In this document: one piece after another, positions 1 to 6,919 of the stretch
Layout of the letters: the number at the start of each line of letters is the position of its first letter
Position numbering within the stretch: position 1 is the first letter of the stretch
Source of the DNA: Candidatus Zixiibacteriota bacterium
Lineage (GTDB): Bacteria > Zixibacteria > MSB-5A5 > GN15 > JAAZOE01
Direction of reading: 5' to 3'
Length of the DNA: 11,818 bases
Assembly (NCBI GenBank): GCA_028700875.1
Contig: JAQVRW010000054.1
Location: 1-11,818 of the forward strand
Translations under genes and position numbers: made by a program
Notes under the pieces: generated by a model
Seen by the model: only the letters and a program-made list of their open reading frames with translations
What the model was told of the DNA's origin: nothing
The model's database searches: none

Positions 1-716
1 TGCGGCAATTCGATCCCAACCAATTTATTGTCATGGCCACGCGTCAGGGGACGATCAAGAAAACGTCGCTGGAGGAATTCTCCAATCCGCGCAAATCCGG
101 CATCAACGCCATCTCGCTGGCCGAGGGAGACACGCTGATCCGCTGCACCGTCACCAACGGCAACAACGACATCATCCTGGGCACCCGCAAAGGCGCCGCC
201 ATTCGTTTTCCCGAAGACAAGGTGCGGGGCATGGGCCGGGCGGCGGCGGGGGTCAAGGGGGTCACCCTCAAGAAGGACGACTATGTCATCGACATGGTGG
301 TGGTCAAGCGCCAATCGACCATCCTGTCGATCACCGAAAACGGGTACGGCAAGCGGACGCCGGTGGCCGATTACCGGATCACTAACCGGGGCGGTAAGGG
401 GATCATCAATATCAAATGCACGACCCGCAACGGCGACGTGGTGGCGATCCGCGAGGTGCTCGATGACGACGAATTGATCCTGATGACCAAGGGCGGCATT
501 GCCAACCGCTTGGCGGTTTCCAGTATCAGCGTAATCGGCCGCAACACCCAGGGCGTCCGGTTGATCTCACTCAAGGGGACCGACAAGCTGACCGATGTCG
601 CGGTCGTGTTCGGCAGCCGCAAGACGCTGGTCGCGACCGACGGAGAGGGTGAAAATGGCAATGGCAACGGCGACGATAACGGAGAAGAGATAGAACAGCA
701 GGACCTGAATCTGTAA
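1..716 (+). CDS. gyrA: DNA gyrase subunit A, C-terminal part (5' end outside window)
   Basis: This is the 3' end of gyrA; the first complete codon is at position 3 and the frame is open to the TAA at 714-716. Only the C-terminal beta-pinwheel domain, which wraps DNA and lets gyrase introduce negative supercoils, is present; the catalytic tyrosine domain lies outside the window. Repeated pinwheel blades are visible: VMATRQGTIKKT at the start, ILGTRKGAAIRF, ENGYGKRTPVADY, a GyrA-box-like NRGGKG, and the highly conserved VIGRNTQGVRLI near the end. The protein ends in an acidic, Gly/Asn-rich tail (GENGNGNGDDNGEE); acidic tails are common in GyrA and modulate DNA wrapping in E. coli. ParC is the main alternative, but the NRGGKG and GRNTQGV blades favour GyrA. 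The methyltransferase gene follows after 54 nt with no clear terminator between. Confidence 0.95.
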   Translation, partial: RQFDPNQFIVMATRQGTIKKTSLEEFSNPRKSGINAISLAEGDTLIRCTVTNGNNDIILGTRKGAAIRFPEDKVRGMGRAAAGVKGVTLKKDDYVIDMVVVKRQSTILSITENGYGKRTPVADYRITNRGGKGIINIKCTTRNGDVVAIREVLDDDELILMTKGGIANRLAVSSISVIGRNTQGVRLISLKGTDKLTDVAVVFGSRKTLVATDGEGENGNGNGDDNGEEIEQQDLNL

Positions 717-770
717 ACCGAACCGCCGTTAGCTAGAGCGGGTGAAGCCGCCTGACGACACACGGGTCTC

Positions 771-1754
771 ATGGGCACAAACCACAAGGTGATAATCGGG
801 GATTCCCGCGAGATGCGGGAGGTTCCCGACCAATCGGTGCACCTGATTGTCACCTCGCCTCCCTACTGGCAGTTGAAAGATTACGGCGCGGCCGGTCAGA
901 TCGGATTCGATGATACCTACGAAGCGTACATCAACAACCTGAATCTGGTTTGGCACGAGTGCCACCGGGTGCTTCATCCCGGCTGCCGGTTATGCATCAA
1001 CATCGGCGACCAGTTCGCCCGGTCGGTTTATTACGGCCGGTACAAGATTATCCCCATCCGCACGGAGATCATCAAGTTCTGCGAAAGCGACGGCTTCGAT
1101 TACATGGGGGCGATTATCTGGCGCAAAGTGACCACCTGCAACACCACTGGCGGGGCCATCGTGATGGGTTCGTTTCCGTATCCGCGCAATGGCATCCTCA
1201 AGCTCGATTACGAGTTCATCCTCATCTTCAAGAAATGCGGCGAGGCGCCCAAGGCATCGAAGGCGGTCAAGAAAGCCTTGAAGATGACCACCGAGGAATG
1301 GAACGAGTATTTTTCGGGGCATTGGACATTTCCGGGGGAGAAGCAGAAGAAGCATCTGGCGATGTTTCCCGAAGAACTGCCGAGGCGTCTGATACGGATG
1401 TTCAGTTTTGTCGGCGACACGGTGCTGGACCCGTTTCTGGGTAGCGGCACGACATCGCTGGCCGCGCGCAATCTCGACCGCCAGTCCATCGGCTACGAAA
1501 TCAATCCGGATTTTGTTGAATTGATAAAACAAAAACTCGGAGTAAGTCAAATAGGTGTTTTCGACAAAGCCGAAGTCGATATCGTGAAGCAAGAAGGGGG
1601 AAGTGCCGATTTTGCAAATGCAATCAACGGCCTGCCCTACATCTTCCACGACCCGGTCGCCATCGATAAGAAGATGGACCCGCGCAAACGGCAATTCGGT
1701 TCGCGCGTAACGATGAAGTCTTCTACCGTTAACAAACGCATTAAAATATCGTAA
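771..1754 (+). CDS. Site-specific DNA methyltransferase, beta class (N4-cytosine or N6-adenine)
   Basis: A 327-residue amino-methyltransferase of the N6_N4_Mtase family, which transfers methyl groups from S-adenosylmethionine to the exocyclic amine of cytosine or adenine in DNA. Catalytic motif IV, TSPPYW, is at residues 28-33, and SAM-binding motif I, DPFLGSGTT, is at 220-228, followed by GYEINP. The IV-before-I order defines the beta class. SPPY is frequent in N4-cytosine enzymes but does not settle the target base, and the recognition sequence cannot be read from the protein. The ATG at 771 is the only good start because an in-frame TGA lies 15 nt upstream; its Shine-Dalgarno site is weak. 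No restriction endonuclease is adjacent, so it looks like an orphan enzyme. After residue ~245 the coding sequence becomes clearly more A+T-rich, and the last ~65 residues (with LPYIFHDP) form a tail I do not recognise. Confidence 0.9.
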   Translation: MGTNHKVIIGDSREMREVPDQSVHLIVTSPPYWQLKDYGAAGQIGFDDTYEAYINNLNLVWHECHRVLHPGCRLCINIGDQFARSVYYGRYKIIPIRTEIIKFCESDGFDYMGAIIWRKVTTCNTTGGAIVMGSFPYPRNGILKLDYEFILIFKKCGEAPKASKAVKKALKMTTEEWNEYFSGHWTFPGEKQKKHLAMFPEELPRRLIRMFSFVGDTVLDPFLGSGTTSLAARNLDRQSIGYEINPDFVELIKQKLGVSQIGVFDKAEVDIVKQEGGSADFANAINGLPYIFHDPVAIDKKMDPRKRQFGSRVTMKSSTVNKRIKIS

Positions 1755-1771
1755 TATTTATTTTGGAGATT

Positions 1772-1777
1772 GGAGGG
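1772..1777 (+). promoter_or_regulatory. Ribosome binding site that fixes the start of the membrane protein
   Basis: GGAGGG lies 4 nt before the ATG at 1782, with a second GGAG just upstream. An in-frame TTG at 1770 overlaps this site and would give a longer product, but the purine-rich box fits the ATG much better. Confidence 0.7.
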
Positions 1778-1781
1778 ATAT

Positions 1782-2309
1782 ATGTTCTTTCGACCACAAT
1801 CGCTTGACCAAGTTGGTTTACAGCTCAGAGTAATTTGGGTATTGTTGGTCGTCTGGCAGTTCGTACTCGTATTCAGCGGTTATTGCGTTAAATACCTTCG
1901 AACGGGCATGCATAAGGCATTCGCACCCGCAGCCAATCTGTCCGGGTATATATACGCATCATCATTCGTGACGCTTTTGAGTATTGCGTTTGGGTTGTAC
2001 ATATATCTGACTATTCCCAAATGGCTTCATGAAAAATCGCTCAATAAAGCCCACGGAATTTCTGGTGAGTCCAGTCCCAATATCCTTGAAACATCGACGG
2101 TGAGGGTAGTCCAGGTCAATTCCCTTATGGCTATATTTGGTTGTGGGGCAGGCGCAGTCTATGGAGGGATCCCTTCCCTGCTTGGAAACAAACCGGCAGT
2201 TGACCTCCCGTTTGCGATGGCTTCCCTCGTGGCCTTGTTCATTTGCCGCCCAACGAAGGCATACTATGAACGGATTGCGCAACGAGTACAGGAATGGAAG
2301 CTGCAGTAA
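1782..2309 (+). CDS. Hypothetical protein with four predicted membrane helices
   Basis: I do not recognise this 175-residue protein. Four hydrophobic stretches can be read: about 17-36 (VIWVLLVVWQFVLVF), 57-79 (IYASSFVTLLSIAFGLYIYL), 108-130 (a Gly/Ala-rich segment with GCGAGAVYGG) and 140-156 (PFAMASLVALFI). Between helices 2 and 3 lies a polar loop of about 28 residues, and the C-terminus is a short charged tail (YYERIAQRVQEWKLQ). There is no cleavable signal peptide and no catalytic motif. It starts 27 nt after the methyltransferase stop on the same strand, so the two may be co-transcribed. Its base composition is clearly richer in A+T than the flanking housekeeping genes, which suggests acquisition. 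A role linked to the methyltransferase is only a guess from proximity. Confidence 0.75.
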   Translation: MFFRPQSLDQVGLQLRVIWVLLVVWQFVLVFSGYCVKYLRTGMHKAFAPAANLSGYIYASSFVTLLSIAFGLYIYLTIPKWLHEKSLNKAHGISGESSPNILETSTVRVVQVNSLMAIFGCGAGAVYGGIPSLLGNKPAVDLPFAMASLVALFICRPTKAYYERIAQRVQEWKLQ

Positions 2310-2393
2310 AACCGACTACCCACGATCAGATAATAACGAGGTACCCCAGCATTCAGGCTAGGGAAATGTCCCGTCAGTATGAGGCCGGGCAGG

Positions 2394-2678
2394 TTATTGA
2401 ATCAGGCGGGTGAATTCCTCGTAGGGGATCACGGGCCAGGTCTCGGTCTCCAGAATCCCTTTGCCGTTGATCGCCGAAGCCACCTTGAACGCTATCGACT
2501 GGTCATCCGCCTCGAACACCGCCAGATAATCGTACCGCCCCAGCGTGGCATACAGGCTCTGCACCTTGACCTTGGTGGCGGCGAACACGTCGAGCGACTC
2601 GCTGACATGGTGCGACAGGTCGTGGTGCACCTTCTTGGCGTTGGGGTTGATGGTCATAGCCATGATGAAGATCGCCAT
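2394..2678 (-). CDS. GYD domain-containing protein
   Basis: A 94-residue protein matching the small GYD family, whose members share a ferredoxin-like alpha/beta fold and have no firmly assigned function. The family signature region is seen as GRYDYLAVFEADD around residues 47-59, preceded by KVKVQSLYATL and followed by the helix DQSIAFKVASAIN; the end, TETWPVIPYEEF, is also family-like. The ATG at 2678 is preceded by an excellent Shine-Dalgarno sequence (AAGGAGGGACA before ATG), so the start is secure. No signal peptide, so cytoplasmic. It stands alone, converging on the membrane protein gene with 84 nt between the stops and no obvious terminator there. The family call is from recognition of the sequence pattern. 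Confidence 0.8.
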   Translation of the reverse strand: MAIFIMAMTINPNAKKVHHDLSHHVSESLDVFAATKVKVQSLYATLGRYDYLAVFEADDQSIAFKVASAINGKGILETETWPVIPYEEFTRLIQ

Positions 2679-2699
2679 TGTCCCTCCTTGCGTTTGGAT

Positions 2700-3049
2700 A
2701 CATAGATGATACGGTACAAAACGGCCGGGGCATGACGACGATTTCGGGCGTCAGGGCTTTTTACCGTTTCGTAACATCTCATCCCGCCCCAGAGGCGTGT
2801 GTTGAAAAAGCCCAAATCCCTCATCGCGGGGCCGCGACGCAGTCGCGTGCCATGGTGATCTCGAATTGTCTGTGACGTATGTTGACATAATGGAATGACT
2901 TATCCCGGCCCAAGGGCCGGGGCACCCCGTCTCCAGTGAGGAAATCCGGCCTTGGTGCGCATGGTACAGGTTTTTTGACATGCCCCAAAGGGGCGGGGGG
3001 CACCCCGCAATCAATGATTCCGGGAGTCGTGGAAAAAGCAGCGTCGAAA
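2700..3049. repeat. Gene-free spacer with hairpins and imperfect direct repeats
   Basis: I find no convincing gene between the GYD protein and the rplS terminator; short ORFs on both strands lack ribosome binding sites. The spacer contains a pair of imperfect direct repeats, 2909-2929 and 2983-3007, each built as a CCC-A-GGG stem followed by a G run and CACCCCG. Self-complementary units are CGCGAC-GCA-GTCGCG at 2833-2847, CCCGGCCC-AA-GGGCCGGG at 2904-2921 and GCCCC-AAA-GGGGC at 2982-2994. Similar short words (GTTGAAAAAGC near 2801 and CGTGGAAAAAGC near 3028) flank the set. This resembles a dispersed intergenic repeat or a decayed MITE-like element, but its family cannot be named from one copy. 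Confidence 0.45.
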
Positions 3050-3083
3050 CGAAAATGCCGTCCGCCTGGGGCGGACGGCATTT
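3050..3083 (-). terminator. Rho-independent terminator of the ffh-rplS operon
   Basis: A perfect 14-bp stem, AAATGCCGTCCGCC (3053-3066) paired with GGCGGACGGCATTT (3070-3083), closes on a 3-nt loop. On the minus strand the right arm runs into TTTTCGTTT, the expected U-rich tail. It lies 60 nt after the rplS stop codon. Confidence 0.9.
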
Positions 3084-3142
3084 CTCACTGCTGTCATGTC
3101 AAGGGAACGCGAGGCTGAAGAAACCAGGCCAGACGGCCAGGA

Positions 3143-3514
3143 CTACTTCTTTTCGGTTCCGCTTGGTTCCTTTTCACCCAGCTTTTCGGTGATACGAGCC
3201 GATTTGCCGGTCAGGTTGCGCAGGTAAAACAGCTTGGCCCGGCGGACGGATCCCATCGACACCCGCTCCACCTTGGCGATATTGGGTGAATGGATGGGGA
3301 ACACGCGCTCGACGCCGATCCCGGCGGAGATTTTCCGAACGGTGAAGGTCGCGCCCAAGCCGCCGCCGCGCAGACCGATGACCGTTCCCTGGAACACCTG
3401 AATCCGTTCCTTGTCGCCTTCTTTGATTTTGTAGTGCACCTTGACGGTGTCGCCGGAAGTGAAGGGAGGCAACTCCCGGGCATATTGACTATCCAGTTGG
3501 GCGATTCGTTTCAT
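3143..3514 (-). CDS. rplS: 50S ribosomal protein L19
   Basis: This 123-residue protein of the large subunit sits at the 30S-50S interface. The family pattern is clear throughout: GDTVKVHYKIKEGDKERIQVFQG, then GLRGGGLGATFTVRKIS, GVERVFPIHSP and the C-terminal VRRAKLFYLRNLTGKSARI. Length is close to the usual 110-130, with a short charged tail (EKLGEKEPSGTEKK). The ATG at 3514 follows a GAGG box, and the start fits the family. It is the last gene of the minus-strand operon, 13 nt after the trmD stop, the same trmD-rplS order found across many bacteria, and a strong terminator follows it. Nothing is odd in the sequence. Confidence 0.97.
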   Translation of the reverse strand: MKRIAQLDSQYARELPPFTSGDTVKVHYKIKEGDKERIQVFQGTVIGLRGGGLGATFTVRKISAGIGVERVFPIHSPNIAKVERVSMGSVRRAKLFYLRNLTGKSARITEKLGEKEPSGTEKK

Positions 3515-3527
3515 ATCAGCCTCTTTT

Positions 3528-4280
3528 CTATTTCTCGTTCTTTATTTTCTTCACAAACTCGCGTTCATCATCGGTCAAGTCGGCCGTTTCCAGCATCTCC
3601 GGCCGGTTTTCCAAAGTCTTTCTTATCGCCGCCAATCGTCGGAACTGCCTGATGGCCTCATGGTTCCCCGATTGCAGCTCGTCGGGCACCGTCAGTCCCC
3701 GAAATTCCGCCGGGCGGGTATAAACCGGCGCCCCGAGAAGATGGTCTTCGGCGAACGAATCGTCAATAGCCGATTCGAAATTTCCCATGACGCCGGGCAC
3801 CAATCTCAGGACGGCGTCGATCATCACCCAGGCGGCCGGTTCCCCGCCGGTGAGGACGAAATCGCCGATCGTGACTTCCTCGACGGGGTACAACTGCAGG
3901 ATTCGCTCGTCCACGCCTTTGTAATGGCCGCAGATAATCACCAGCCGCTCCAGAAGCGATAATTTGACCGCCAGTTCCTGATTGAACGGCTTTCCGCCGG
4001 CCGCGGTCAGCACGATCCGGGTCCGGGCGGGGTCAATAGCGCCGTAGTCGATACCCAGGCTGTCCAGCGCGGCCGCCAGCGGCTCCGGCTTGAAGACCAT
4101 GCCGCCACCGCCGCCGAACCGGGTGTCATCGACCGTGTGGTGCTTGTCGAAGGCGAACTCCCGCAAATCGATCAATCTGATGTCAAAGAGCTCTTTGCCC
4201 TTTCCCCGGCCCAACACGGATGCCTCCAGCGGCACCGCCAGCGCCTGGGGGAAAAGGGTAATGACGTCTATCTGTATCAT
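3528..4280 (-). CDS. trmD: tRNA (guanine-N1-)-methyltransferase
   Basis: TrmD methylates N1 of G37 next to the anticodon, using SAM, and prevents +1 frameshifting; it is an essential SPOUT-family dimer with a trefoil knot. The 250-residue sequence starts IDVITLFPQ and carries VDDTRFGGGGGMVFKPEPL (residues ~50-68), CGHYKGVDERI, then IGDFVLTGGEPAAWVMIDAV and VPGVMGN, which form the knotted SAM site. DDSFAEDHLLGAPVYTRP and SGNHEAIRQFRR follow; these correspond to the catalytic Asp linker and the tRNA-binding region. GHYKG replaces the GRYEG of E. coli, a variant also common elsewhere. Its ATG overlaps the rimM TGA by 4 nt (ATGA), so translation is probably coupled. Standard rimM-trmD-rplS order. 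Confidence 0.97.
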   Translation of the reverse strand: MIQIDVITLFPQALAVPLEASVLGRGKGKELFDIRLIDLREFAFDKHHTVDDTRFGGGGGMVFKPEPLAAALDSLGIDYGAIDPARTRIVLTAAGGKPFNQELAVKLSLLERLVIICGHYKGVDERILQLYPVEEVTIGDFVLTGGEPAAWVMIDAVLRLVPGVMGNFESAIDDSFAEDHLLGAPVYTRPAEFRGLTVPDELQSGNHEAIRQFRRLAAIRKTLENRPEMLETADLTDDEREFVKKIKNEK

Positions 4281-4825
4281 CGCTTCTGTCCGCCGTCGTC
4301 TTGTTTTGGCTCGAAAAGCCCCGGAGGCGGATCGATGATTATCTCCCTGTTGTCGATATCCACCCGCACGACGAAGCGTTCAACCGCCGGTAATAGAATT
4401 TCGCCGAATCGGGTCGACAGAATCCGATACAGGTCATTGGCCGGGTAAAACAGCACCTCTTCGAGTACGCCGTAGTCGGTACCGTCGATTCCCCTGACTT
4501 TGCACCCGACAATGTCGAACTGATAGTAACTTCCTTCGGGAAGCGGTCGAACCAGATCTCCGGTGATTTCCACCGACAGGTTGGTCAATCGGGCCGCTTC
4601 TTCGCGGGTGTCGTACCCTTCAATCTTGACCACCGGCTGAGTCCCCATCATCCTGACCGTTTCCACCCGGAGTCGGGTTCGGACGCCGTCGATAACGGTC
4701 CAAACCTCCGTCAATTCCAGGAATCGGTCGGGATCATCGGTCGCCGGGGTTATGTTCACGTCTCCGGAAACACCATGGGGCCGGCCGAACCGGCCCACGA
4801 TTATGTATTCCGGTCGTCTGGCCAC
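4277..4825 (-). CDS. rimM: Ribosome maturation factor RimM
   Basis: RimM binds S19 and helps maturation of the 16S rRNA 3' head domain. The 182 residues show the two usual domains: an N-terminal beta-barrel beginning IIVGRFGRPHGVSGDVNI (residues ~7-24) and continuing to about residue 90, and a C-terminal PRC barrel with IVGCKVRGIDGTDYGVLEEV, FYPANDLYRI, ILLPAVERFV and the closing IIIDPPPGLFE. The start is a GTG at 4825 placed directly after the TAA of the upstream KH-domain gene with no spacer; there is little Shine-Dalgarno sequence, so it probably depends on re-initiation by ribosomes finishing khpA. Its 3' end overlaps trmD by 4 nt. Confidence 0.95.
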   Translation of the reverse strand: MARRPEYIIVGRFGRPHGVSGDVNITPATDDPDRFLELTEVWTVIDGVRTRLRVETVRMMGTQPVVKIEGYDTREEAARLTNLSVEITGDLVRPLPEGSYYQFDIVGCKVRGIDGTDYGVLEEVLFYPANDLYRILSTRFGEILLPAVERFVVRVDIDNREIIIDPPPGLFEPKQDDGGQKR

Positions 4826-5056
4826 TTATTCCAGGATCTCGAGGACCGCCCGCTTGCCCTTCTTGGCCGATATGGCCGCAATCAGGGTGCGGATCGACTT
4901 GGCCGTCTGGCCGTGTTTGCCGATTACTTTGCCGAGGTCGCCTTCGCCCACGTGCAGTTCGTAAACCGTAGTCCGTTCGCCCTGAATTTCCGTCAGGACG
5001 ACCTGGTCGGGATGATCAACCAGAGCCTTCACAATAGTCTCGATGAATTCCTTCAT
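4826..5056 (-). CDS. khpA: KH domain RNA-binding protein KhpA (YlqC family)
   Basis: A 76-residue single KH domain protein. The RNA-binding GxxG loop is visible in GKVIGKHGQTAKSIRTLI, with GKHG at residues 46-49, and the protein starts with the family-typical helix MKEFIETIVKALVDHPDQV. In Firmicutes KhpA pairs with KhpB and binds many RNAs, affecting cell size and division; a role in ribosome assembly is also suspected from its constant position between rpsP and rimM. The ATG at 5056 has a good AAAGGAG box 6-7 nt upstream. Its stop codon abuts the rimM GTG. Cytoplasmic, no extra domains. Confidence 0.93.
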   Translation of the reverse strand: MKEFIETIVKALVDHPDQVVLTEIQGERTTVYELHVGEGDLGKVIGKHGQTAKSIRTLIAAISAKKGKRAVLEILE

Positions 5057-5122
5057 GCGATGCTCCTTTCCAGACGTAGCAATCAGTATTAGTTACGAAA
5101 TCGTACCAGGCAATGTCACCGC

Positions 5123-5470
5123 TTATTCCGCTTTTGCCTTCACTTTCCGTTTCTTCGGACGTTCAGTGATAGTGGATTTGACTTCCATGCTGCTGATGTC
5201 GCCGCCGGCTTTATGGGCGAGATACTTCCGGGTCAGGCCGATCTGAGCGAAGAGAGCCGCTACCGTGTCGGAGGGCTCCGCGCCCGTACCCAGCCACTTG
5301 AACGCCTTCTCTTCGTTGACCGATATCTTCCCCGGCTTATCCATCGGCGAGTACTGCCCCAGAATATCCAGGGCAGGGCCTTTCACCGCTTCCCGGGAGT
5401 CGATGGCAACAATGCGGTAGTACGGACGTTTGGTCGTCCCCATCCGTTTCAGTCTGATTTTCGTGGACAA
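5123..5470 (-). CDS. rpsP: 30S ribosomal protein S16
   Basis: S16 binds 16S rRNA early in 30S assembly. The N-terminus KIRLKRMGTTKRPYYRIVAID and the following DILGQYSPMDKPG and ALFAQIGLTRKYL are diagnostic. The 115 residues exceed the usual 80-90 because of a basic C-terminal extension (residues ~88-115, ending KKRKVKAKAE). The start is TTG at 5470: it gives exactly the family N-terminus, and AAGGAAGGAA lies directly upstream, whereas the next Met (residue 10) would remove conserved residues. It is 24 nt downstream of ffh and 66 nt upstream of khpA, within one operon. Confidence 0.96.
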   Translation of the reverse strand: MSTKIRLKRMGTTKRPYYRIVAIDSREAVKGPALDILGQYSPMDKPGKISVNEEKAFKWLGTGAEPSDTVAALFAQIGLTRKYLAHKAGGDISSMEVKSTITERPKKRKVKAKAE

Positions 5471-5494
5471 TCGTTCCTTCCTTTACTTATAAGT

Positions 5495-6817
5495 CTAAAA
5501 GGGCAATGCGTCTTTCGGCAAACCTTTAAACTTAAACCGGTTCATGTTTTTCATCATTTTTTGCATCTCGACGAATTGCTTCAAAAGTCGATTCAGGTCC
5601 TGCACGGTCGATCCGGAGCCATCGGCGATCCGTTTCCGCCGCGACCCATTGATAATCTGCGGATTGCGGCGCTCCTCGACCGTCATGGATTGAATCATCG
5701 CCTCCACCCGACCGATCCCCTTAGGGTCGATTGTCGCCCCCTTGAGAGCTTTGCCAATGCCGGGGATCATCTCTAAAAGCGACTCCAACGGGCCCATCTT
5801 CTTGAGATTTTGCAGTTGATCGTACATGTCCTCAAGCGTGAACTGCTGCTTGCGCAGCTTCTTTTCCAGCTTCTCCGCCGCCTGAATGTCAACCGATTCC
5901 TGGGCTTTCTCCACGAAGGAGACGATATCGCCCATTCCCAGGATGCGGGCGGCGAGGCGGTCGGGATGGAACGGTTCCAGGTCCGACAGCTTTTCGCCGA
6001 TCCCGGCCAGTTTGATCGGGCAACCGGTAACCGCCCTGATCGACAAGGCGGCGCCGCCTCGGGCGTCGCCGTCCAGTTTGGACAGGACCACCCCGGTGAT
6101 CTTCAGGCGTTCGTGAAACTGACGGGCGACATTGACCGCGTCCTGGCCGGTCATGGCGTCGGCCACCAGCAGGATTTCTTTCGGGTCGACCAGCTTCTTG
6201 ATATCGGCCAGTTCGGCCATCAATTCGTCGTCGATATGCAGCCGTCCGGCCGTATCGAGAATCACCAGATCGACGAATTCTTTCCTGGCCCGGTTCACCG
6301 CTTCGCGGCAGATATCCTGCGGCCGGGCCTGGCCTATCTCGAACACCTGGACATCTATCTGACGGCCCAGCGTTTGAAGCTGTTGAATCGCCGCCGGGCG
6401 GTATGGGTCGGCCGCCACCAGCAGAACCTTTTTGTTCTTCTTCTTATACCGCAGGGCGAGCTTGGCGCACAGGGTTGTTTTTCCGGATCCCTGAAGGCCG
6501 CACACCATAATCACCGCAGGCGGCGGATCGGAAATGACCACGTCCACGGTCGTTTCACCCAGAAGCTTGACCAGTTTTTCGTGGACGACCTTGACGACCT
6601 GTTGGCTCGGCTCGACCGAGCGAAGCGTTGCCGCGCCGACGGCCTCTTTCTGGACCTCGTCGATAAAGTCTTTGGTGACTTTATAGTTGACGTCGGCTTC
6701 CAGCAGGGCGCGACGGACTTCCTTGAGCGCTTCGCGGATATTATCCTCGGTGAGCGTTCCCTGTCCGCGCAATTTCTTGAAAGCGGCTTCGAGTTTTTCG
6801 GTCAGGCTGTCAAACAT
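5495..6817 (-). CDS. ffh: Signal recognition particle protein Ffh
   Basis: Ffh is the SRP54 GTPase that, with 4.5S RNA, binds signal sequences on the ribosome and docks with FtsY at the inner membrane. In the 440 residues an N-terminal four-helix N domain (1-90) is followed by the G domain with P-loop GLQGSGKTT (107-115), AADPYRPAA (135-143), DTAGR (188-192), TGQDAVN (223-229) and SKLDGDARGG (246-255). The methionine-rich M domain runs from about 325, containing the RNA-binding helix-turn-helix SGSTVQDLNRLLKQF (401-415) and an M-rich end (MQKMMKNMNRF). Length and motif order are standard. First gene of the minus-strand operon; the ATG at 6817 has only a weak, distant purine box (AAGGA). The leader upstream is structured (see separate entries). 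Confidence 0.98.
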   Translation of the reverse strand: MFDSLTEKLEAAFKKLRGQGTLTEDNIREALKEVRRALLEADVNYKVTKDFIDEVQKEAVGAATLRSVEPSQQVVKVVHEKLVKLLGETTVDVVISDPPPAVIMVCGLQGSGKTTLCAKLALRYKKKNKKVLLVAADPYRPAAIQQLQTLGRQIDVQVFEIGQARPQDICREAVNRARKEFVDLVILDTAGRLHIDDELMAELADIKKLVDPKEILLVADAMTGQDAVNVARQFHERLKITGVVLSKLDGDARGGAALSIRAVTGCPIKLAGIGEKLSDLEPFHPDRLAARILGMGDIVSFVEKAQESVDIQAAEKLEKKLRKQQFTLEDMYDQLQNLKKMGPLESLLEMIPGIGKALKGATIDPKGIGRVEAMIQSMTVEERRNPQIINGSRRKRIADGSGSTVQDLNRLLKQFVEMQKMMKNMNRFKFKGLPKDALPF

Positions 6818-6848
6818 TGCTTTTGTCGCGTTCCTTGGTCGTCACTTA

Positions 6849-6913
6849 CTCCGGCCAAAAACTAACAAAAAGATATACGCCACCATGGGGCATATTTTAC
6901 CCTCTGGCCGGAG
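6849..6913 (-). promoter_or_regulatory. Structured 5' leader of the ffh operon, possible attenuator
   Basis: Between ffh and its presumed promoter the minus strand can form a hairpin, ATATGCC (plus-strand 6889-6895) with GGCGTAT (6875-6881), loop of 7 nt, one G-U pair, followed three bases later by five T residues (6867-6871). This looks like a weak intrinsic terminator. Around it lies a perfect 9-bp inverted repeat, CTCCGGCCA at 6849-6857 and TGGCCGGAG at 6905-6913, able to enclose the hairpin. Together they could control read-through into the operon. Function is inferred from shape only. Confidence 0.4.
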
Positions 6914-6919
6914 CCCATA

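Noticed and set aside
990..1694. 234-codon open frame on the minus strand
   Set aside because: Antisense shadow of the methyltransferase gene, which has full catalytic motifs.
1770..1781. TTG start for the membrane protein
   Set aside because: It overlaps the GGAGGG ribosome binding site of the ATG at 1782, so the ATG is preferred.
2310..2393. Bidirectional terminator between the convergent membrane protein and GYD genes
   Set aside because: No stable stem with a T tract could be found in this short gap.
2904..2921. Hairpin CCCGGCCC-AA-GGGCCGGG as an intrinsic terminator
   Set aside because: No T tract follows on either strand and no gene ends next to it; it is better seen as part of the repeat spacer.
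2909..3007. CRISPR array
   Set aside because: Only two imperfect G+C-rich repeats with unequal length and no cas gene; the geometry does not fit.
2751..3081. Overlapping short minus-strand frames of 86-87 codons
   Set aside because: No start signals, low-complexity Pro/Gly/Arg-rich translations, and they follow the repeat units of a non-coding spacer.
5810..6865. 351-codon open frame on the plus strand
   Set aside because: It is antisense to ffh, has no ribosome binding site or known motif, and is explained by the codon bias of a G+C-rich gene.
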